Shown: one piece after another, positions 60,167 to 64,000 of the stretch
Layout: every line of letters begins with the position of its first letter
How positions within the stretch are numbered: the first letter of the stretch is position 1
NCBI RefSeq assembly: GCF_048269565.1
Contig: NZ_JBLXIK010000001.1
Span: forward strand, 310,001-374,000
Length of the DNA: 64,000 nt
Direction of reading: 5' to 3'
DNA from: Maricaulis sp048269565
GTDB taxonomy: Bacteria > Pseudomonadota > Alphaproteobacteria > Caulobacterales > Maricaulaceae
Made by a program: the position numbers and the translations under genes
The notes under the pieces: model-generated
Told to the model about the DNA's origin: nothing
Databases searched by the model: none
Seen by the model: the letters and a program-made list of their open reading frames with translations, nothing else

Positions 60167-61651
60167 CTAGCGATTGGTGATCAGTTCGCGGATATCGGTG
60201 GTGAAATCAACCAGCGAGGGCTGGTGGATATACATCATGTGCCCGGCTTCATAATATTTGAAGTGAACCCGGTCCTGATCAAAGCCAGGCTGGTTGAACA
60301 TCAGCTCGGCCGCGAAGAAGGGCGTCGCCAGGTCGTAATGACCCTGGGCGACGAGCACTTGCAGATCGGAATTCTGCCGCATCGCCCGCGAGATCCACGG
60401 CGCGACATTGATGTAGCTGTTGCCGCCCGACTGGCCGACATCCCAGTTCCAGCTGCGGACGCTGCCGATCGAGGAATAATACTCGGTGATATCGACGCCG
60501 AGCGTGCGCGAGAAATAGTCCAGCATCGAGGCGGTATAGCTTCCGTCAATGCCGTAGAAGCTGGGGTCCTGCTCCGGGCTGTCGCCGACACCGTCGACTT
60601 CGTCGCCGGTATAGCGGCTGTCGAGACGGCCGACGGAGAGGCCCTGGTCGCGCAGCAATTCGCGTTGGAAGCGACGCAGCGAGACTCGCATATTGGCGCG
60701 CTGGAGAAAGCTCTCCGACAGGCCGGTGAATTGCGACAATTCGTGCACGACACGCGCCTGGCGCTCGGCGGGCAGGGAGACCCCGTGCATCAGGGCGGGC
60801 ATGTATTCCTCGATCGCGAAGGTGCGGGCGGCATCGAGGAAAGCATCGATATCATTGTCCCAGGCCGAGCGGTCGACGCGGCCATGATACCAGGCCGTGG
60901 CAGCAAAGCCGGGCATCAGGCCGACAAAACCGACATCATTGCCGTCGGAGGTGTCGTCGAAGCGGAAATCGAGCACGGTGGAGATCAGTGCGACGCCATT
61001 GATCGAGACATCGGTGAAACCGCCCTCGAGCTGGTTGAGCAGGGCGCCGATGCGCAAGGTGCCATAGCTTTCGCCGAGCAGGAATTTCGGCGAATTCCAC
61101 CGCTGGTGCTCGCTCAGCCACATGCGCATGAAGGCGGCCAGGCTTTCGGCATCCTCGTCGACACCCCAGAATTCGCTGCCCTCATGCTCACCCAACGGGC
61201 GGCTCCAGCCGGTGCCAACCGGATCGACAAACACCAGATCGGCGACATCGAGGATGGAGTAGGTGTTTTCGACAATGTCATAGGGCGCGGCGCCATCGTC
61301 CTGGACGTCGGGAAGCACCAAGCGTTGCGGCCCGAACACGCCCATGTGCAGCCACAGGCTGGCCGAGCCGGGGCCGCCATTGAAGACGAAGGCGACCGGG
61401 CGCGTGCGCGGGTCAGTGGTGCCGTCGGCGATATAGGCGGTCGAGAAGATGGAGGCGGTCGGATTGCCATCCGCATCGCGCAGATAGGTCTCGCCGGCGG
61501 TCGCCGTATAGCGCACCCGTTGGCCGTTGACGGTCACCTGACCGCGGGTTTCGTAACTGCGTGCCTCGGGCGTGTTTGCTGCATCGTCGGCGGCCAGGAC
61601 CGGAGCGGACAGGCAGGCCAGACTCAGTGCGGCGGCCAGGATCTTGATCAT
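60167..61651 (-). CDS. Exported S10 family serine carboxypeptidase
   Basis: The 494-aa product has a signal peptide (about 1-20) and the S10 triad: Ser195 in GESYG, Asp440 in GHYDLATPF and His471 in EAGHMMY. The oxyanion-side NGGPGSAS (about 91-98) is typical. Such enzymes trim C-terminal residues from peptides in acidic or periplasmic settings. AGGGGAAG precedes the ATG. The closest look-alikes are bacterial periplasmic or exported members; substrate unknown. Confidence 0.92.
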   Translation of the reverse strand: MIKILAAALSLACLSAPVLAADDAANTPEARSYETRGQVTVNGQRVRYTATAGETYLRDADGNPTASIFSTAYIADGTTDPRTRPVAFVFNGGPGSASLWLHMGVFGPQRLVLPDVQDDGAAPYDIVENTYSILDVADLVFVDPVGTGWSRPLGEHEGSEFWGVDEDAESLAAFMRMWLSEHQRWNSPKFLLGESYGTLRIGALLNQLEGGFTDVSINGVALISTVLDFRFDDTSDGNDVGFVGLMPGFAATAWYHGRVDRSAWDNDIDAFLDAARTFAIEEYMPALMHGVSLPAERQARVVHELSQFTGLSESFLQRANMRVSLRRFQRELLRDQGLSVGRLDSRYTGDEVDGVGDSPEQDPSFYGIDGSYTASMLDYFSRTLGVDITEYYSSIGSVRSWNWDVGQSGGNSYINVAPWISRAMRQNSDLQVLVAQGHYDLATPFFAAELMFNQPGFDQDRVHFKYYEAGHMMYIHQPSLVDFTTDIRELITNR

Positions 61652-61729
61652 GTAACTTCCCCTGAATGGTTCGCCCCAAGTCTAGGCCGCACCGGCATGG
61701 AGGGAAAGTTACCGATTGTACGGACGCAG

Positions 61730-62506
61730 CTAGCGTTTCTTCTCCACCAGCAGGGTTTTGGGGCGGCGCTCGCGGGCGGTGGCGAACAGCTGGAAGCTCT
61801 GATTGACGTAATTGGTCACATCGGTGAGCGAGGCGATGAAGCTGAGCAGTTCCGGCGTGCGCTCGGCCTCGACCAGCCGCACCGGTGCGGATGGATCGGG
61901 CGTCTCGAAGCGGACGTAGAAAAGCGGCTCCCCGCGCTTCAGGATCAGGTCCTTGGACAGGTCATGCCATTCAAACGCCCACATATGCTGGCGCGGCCAG
62001 ACATCGATCGGGAAACGGCCGCACAGCATGACCCCGGGCCGCTGGACCGGCATGTAGTGCAGGAAGGGCGGGAACTGGTTCACATAGACCGGATCGTCCG
62101 AGACGAAGACGAAGGGGGTGGCGATCTGCAGCATCGGCCGGCTGGGGTGGCGCCACTCATTCTGTGGCGACAGGGCGAGGATCTGCTGCAGCCCGGCCGG
62201 GCGGGTCGAGGCCATCGGACCATCAACATTGGTCAGCGTCAGCTGGCCCTGGGCGTTGGGCTGCATGCGCAGGTGTAGATCGATCGGGGAATTGATCACG
62301 AAATGGCGCCGGTCGAACTCGACGGCGGCCGGGCAGACGGTGGCCGATTTCGAGGTGGTCGGCTTGGGCACGTCGAAACTGACCGGCTTGGGCGCGTCCC
62401 AGATCAGGCTCGCCTTTTCGTCCTTGAACAGCCAGCCGATCTTGTAGCGGCGCCGGGTGTCGAATGCGGCATCGGCCTGCATTTGCCGGTAGAGCTTCAC
62501 GAACAT
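61730..62506 (-). CDS. Uncharacterised 258-aa protein
   Basis: No signal, membrane helix or known domain is recognised. The product is rich in Pro, Trp and Phe, with PVYVNQFPPFLHYMPVQRPG (about residues 138-157) and RFPIDVWPRQHMWAFEWHD (about 163-181) as striking aromatic clusters, then a C-terminal helix pair. AAGGGG precedes the ATG. The aromatic density suggests a beta-sandwich or a sugar- or lipid-binding surface, but this is a guess. It lies between an S10 peptidase and rlmJ. Confidence 0.7.
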   Translation of the reverse strand: MFVKLYRQMQADAAFDTRRRYKIGWLFKDEKASLIWDAPKPVSFDVPKPTTSKSATVCPAAVEFDRRHFVINSPIDLHLRMQPNAQGQLTLTNVDGPMASTRPAGLQQILALSPQNEWRHPSRPMLQIATPFVFVSDDPVYVNQFPPFLHYMPVQRPGVMLCGRFPIDVWPRQHMWAFEWHDLSKDLILKRGEPLFYVRFETPDPSAPVRLVEAERTPELLSFIASLTDVTNYVNQSFQLFATARERRPKTLLVEKKR

Positions 62507-62635
62507 CCGGTTTTACCCCTTCTGGAACAGGCGCCCAGCCTAGGCGAAGCCTCACGCTGAATCGACCGCGAATTCAGTCTGGCCATGCGGCAGCCGATGA
62601 TGGAATTGCGGCGGCGTCCGCGCTATAGCCCGGCC

Positions 62636-63529
62636 ATGAATTATCGTCACGCCTTCCACGCCGGAAATTTCGCCGATGTCGTCAAGCACGCCATCCTCGC
62701 ACTTTGCCTCGAGCATCTCGGGGCCAAGGACAAACCCTATCGGGTGATCGATACCCATGCCGGGATCGGCGCCTATGACCTCACCTCCGACGAGGCGCGG
62801 CGCAGCCCGGAATGGGTCGAGGGGATCGGCCGCATTCTCGGTGCCGACATGCCTGATGATGTCGCCGCCGCGCTCAAGCCCTATCTCGACCTGCTGGCCG
62901 AGATGAATCCCGGCGCCCTGACCGAATATCCCGGCTCGCCGGAAATCGCCGCCCGGATCGCGCGGCCGATGGATCGCATCCAGCTGTGCGAATTGCACGA
63001 GGCCGATGCGCGCACGCTCGAGCGCCGCTATGCCCGCGATGGCCGCGTCAAGGTCGAGCATCGCGATGGCTACAAGGCGCTGACCGGTCTGGTGCCGCCA
63101 AAGGAAAAGCGCGGCCTGGTGCTGATCGATCCGCCATTCGAGGATCGCGACGAGCTGGCTCACATGGCCGAGGCGGTGATGCCGGCGTTGAAGAAATGGC
63201 CGACGGGCACCTATATCTTCTGGCGCTCGCTGAAGAATCTCTGGGCCGCTGACCGGTTCGACAATGGCCTCACCGAGTGGCTGATCACCGAACAGGGGTT
63301 CGAACCGGAGAAAATCCTGCGCGCCGACCTGTGGATCCGCGATCTCGCCAGTGAGGGCAAGCTGGCCGGTGCCGGTGTCATCGTGATCAATCCGCCCTGG
63401 CAGCTGGAGGAGAAACTCCTCGCCCTCATGCCCTGGCTCGCCGAGACCCTGGCCCAGGGCGATGGCTATGGCTGGCGCGTTGATGGCGCATTGACCGAGG
63501 AAGATGTCGAAGAGGCGGACGAGGGCTAG
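62636..63529 (+). CDS. rlmJ: 23S rRNA (adenine(2030)-N6)-methyltransferase RlmJ
   Basis: RlmJ methylates A2030 in 23S rRNA. The 297-aa product starts MNYRHAFHAGNFADVVKH, the family's N-terminus, has THAGIGAYDLTSDEA (about 39-53), the catalytic DPPFEDRDEL (about 164-173) and TYIFWRSLKN. ATG 62636 is set by this conserved start; the 17 upstream codons are unsupported. Single gene, divergent from the 258-aa protein gene. Confidence 0.95.
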   Translation: MNYRHAFHAGNFADVVKHAILALCLEHLGAKDKPYRVIDTHAGIGAYDLTSDEARRSPEWVEGIGRILGADMPDDVAAALKPYLDLLAEMNPGALTEYPGSPEIAARIARPMDRIQLCELHEADARTLERRYARDGRVKVEHRDGYKALTGLVPPKEKRGLVLIDPPFEDRDELAHMAEAVMPALKKWPTGTYIFWRSLKNLWAADRFDNGLTEWLITEQGFEPEKILRADLWIRDLASEGKLAGAGVIVINPPWQLEEKLLALMPWLAETLAQGDGYGWRVDGALTEEDVEEADEG

Positions 63530-63602
63530 TCTGCAAGCGCCCCGAGGGGGGCGCACACTGATGTCGGCCAGACGCCCTGCCACTCGGATTGCGGCTATTC
63601 AG

Positions 63603-64000
63603 TTAGCTCAGCCGGCAGCGCATGAAGCGCCAATCATGATGCAGCGCTTCCGGCACCTCGGCCCCGGGGTAGGGCGGGACATCGAAGAATCCCGCCGCTT
63701 CATACAGGCGATGAGCCGAGGTCATGAATGGGCCCGTGTCCAGCACCAGCTCCCGGTAGCCGAAGGCGCGAGCGTCCTGCACGAGCCGATCCAGGACCTT
63801 CGCCCCCACGCCGCCGCCCCGGGCAGCTTCGGAGACATAGATGCGTTTGATCTCAGCCACGCCTTCGCTCACCTGGCGCAGCCCTCCCATGCCGACAGCG
63901 GTATCGCCGTCCAGAGCAAGGTAGAAGACGCCGGTCGGCGGAGTGCCCGCGCAAAGCTTGTCCAACGCGCCATCGACATAGGCCGGGATGGTCGTGCCCA
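63603..64000 (-). CDS. GNAT family N-acetyltransferase (5' end outside window)
   Basis: The frame ends at 63603 and stays open to the window edge on the minus strand, so the start lies beyond 64000. Visible residues include GGLRQVSEGVAEIKRIYVSE, the acetyl-CoA loop RGGGVGAKVLDRLV and GPFMTSAHRLYEAAGF, the classic GNAT motifs A and B. A TTG within the window at 63965 would give a 120-aa protein lacking strand 1, so the longer form is preferred. Confidence 0.85.
   Translation of the reverse strand, partial: GTTIPAYVDGALDKLCAGTPPTGVFYLALDGDTAVGMGGLRQVSEGVAEIKRIYVSEAARGGGVGAKVLDRLVQDARAFGYRELVLDTGPFMTSAHRLYEAAGFFDVPPYPGAEVPEALHHDWRFMRCRLS

Noticed and set aside
60224..62278. A 684-codon plus-strand frame opposite the S10 peptidase
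   Set aside because: Antisense to an enzyme with a complete catalytic triad; a shadow frame.

Overview
The window is GC-rich alphaproteobacterial chromosome, most like a Caulobacter/Maricaulis-type dimorphic marine bacterium. The main reasons are the order fliF - sciP - flgE - flgD - fliK in one flagellar block, a SciP (DUF1153) regulator, CtrA-like TTAA-N7-TTAA motifs next to it, sigma-54 promoters in front of late flagellar operons, a three-gene cytochrome bc1 operon, and the alphaproteobacterial neighbourhood MoxR-DUF58-DUF4159 / DUF1285-Nudix-DUF6111-CCA transferase. No plasmid or prophage genes were seen.

Layout. 1-9.9 kb: flagellum. fliG (edge) and fliF, sciP, flgE, flgD and fliK run on the minus strand. 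flgK and flgL run divergently on the plus strand from a 473-bp control region with two well-formed sigma-54 promoters. 10-16.9 kb: mnmA, a ParDE toxin-antitoxin pair, then a LysR-led run of redox and transport genes (cyclase, WrbA, DsbA-like, EamA, DUF4386). 17-27.7 kb: acyl/branched-chain metabolism. It holds a thiolase, an Lrp-type regulator divergent from the branched-chain 2-oxoacid dehydrogenase genes (E1 alpha, E1 beta, E2), and, 2.8 kb further on, the E3 dihydrolipoyl dehydrogenase. Two large inverted repeats lie between E2 and E3. The last 77 bp of the E3 gene are duplicated exactly on the far side of a small TerB-like gene.

27.7-38.3 kb: a hotdog thioesterase, an Ldh-type dehydrogenase, a TonB-domain protein, a chemoreceptor, a CAT-anticodon tRNA, a CBS-like hybrid histidine kinase, CutA, queC-queE, small exported proteins and a pirin. 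38.4-48 kb: the MoxR/DUF58/BatA-DUF4159/VWA operon (minus) diverges from DUF1285, a CoA-type Nudix hydrolase, DUF6111 and the CCA-adding enzyme (plus). 48-53.4 kb: a CPBP protease, an AraC regulator, an uncharacterised 163-aa protein, hemF, a RhlE-like DEAD-box helicase and trmL. 53.6-56.4 kb: petABC with a strong terminator. 56.4-64 kb: mtnP, an LprI-like protein, a GST, apt, an ABM protein, a membrane protein, an S10 peptidase, an uncharacterised 258-aa protein, rlmJ and a GNAT gene cut by the window edge.

Most of the window is ordinary, well-packed chromosome. The features most worth a second look are the att-like 77-bp duplication around the TerB-like gene, the two fold-back repeats at 23.6-23.9 kb, the CtrA/SciP and sigma-54 control elements of the flagellar block, and a hexanucleotide repeat inside fliK. 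I found no convincing wholly new multi-gene system.
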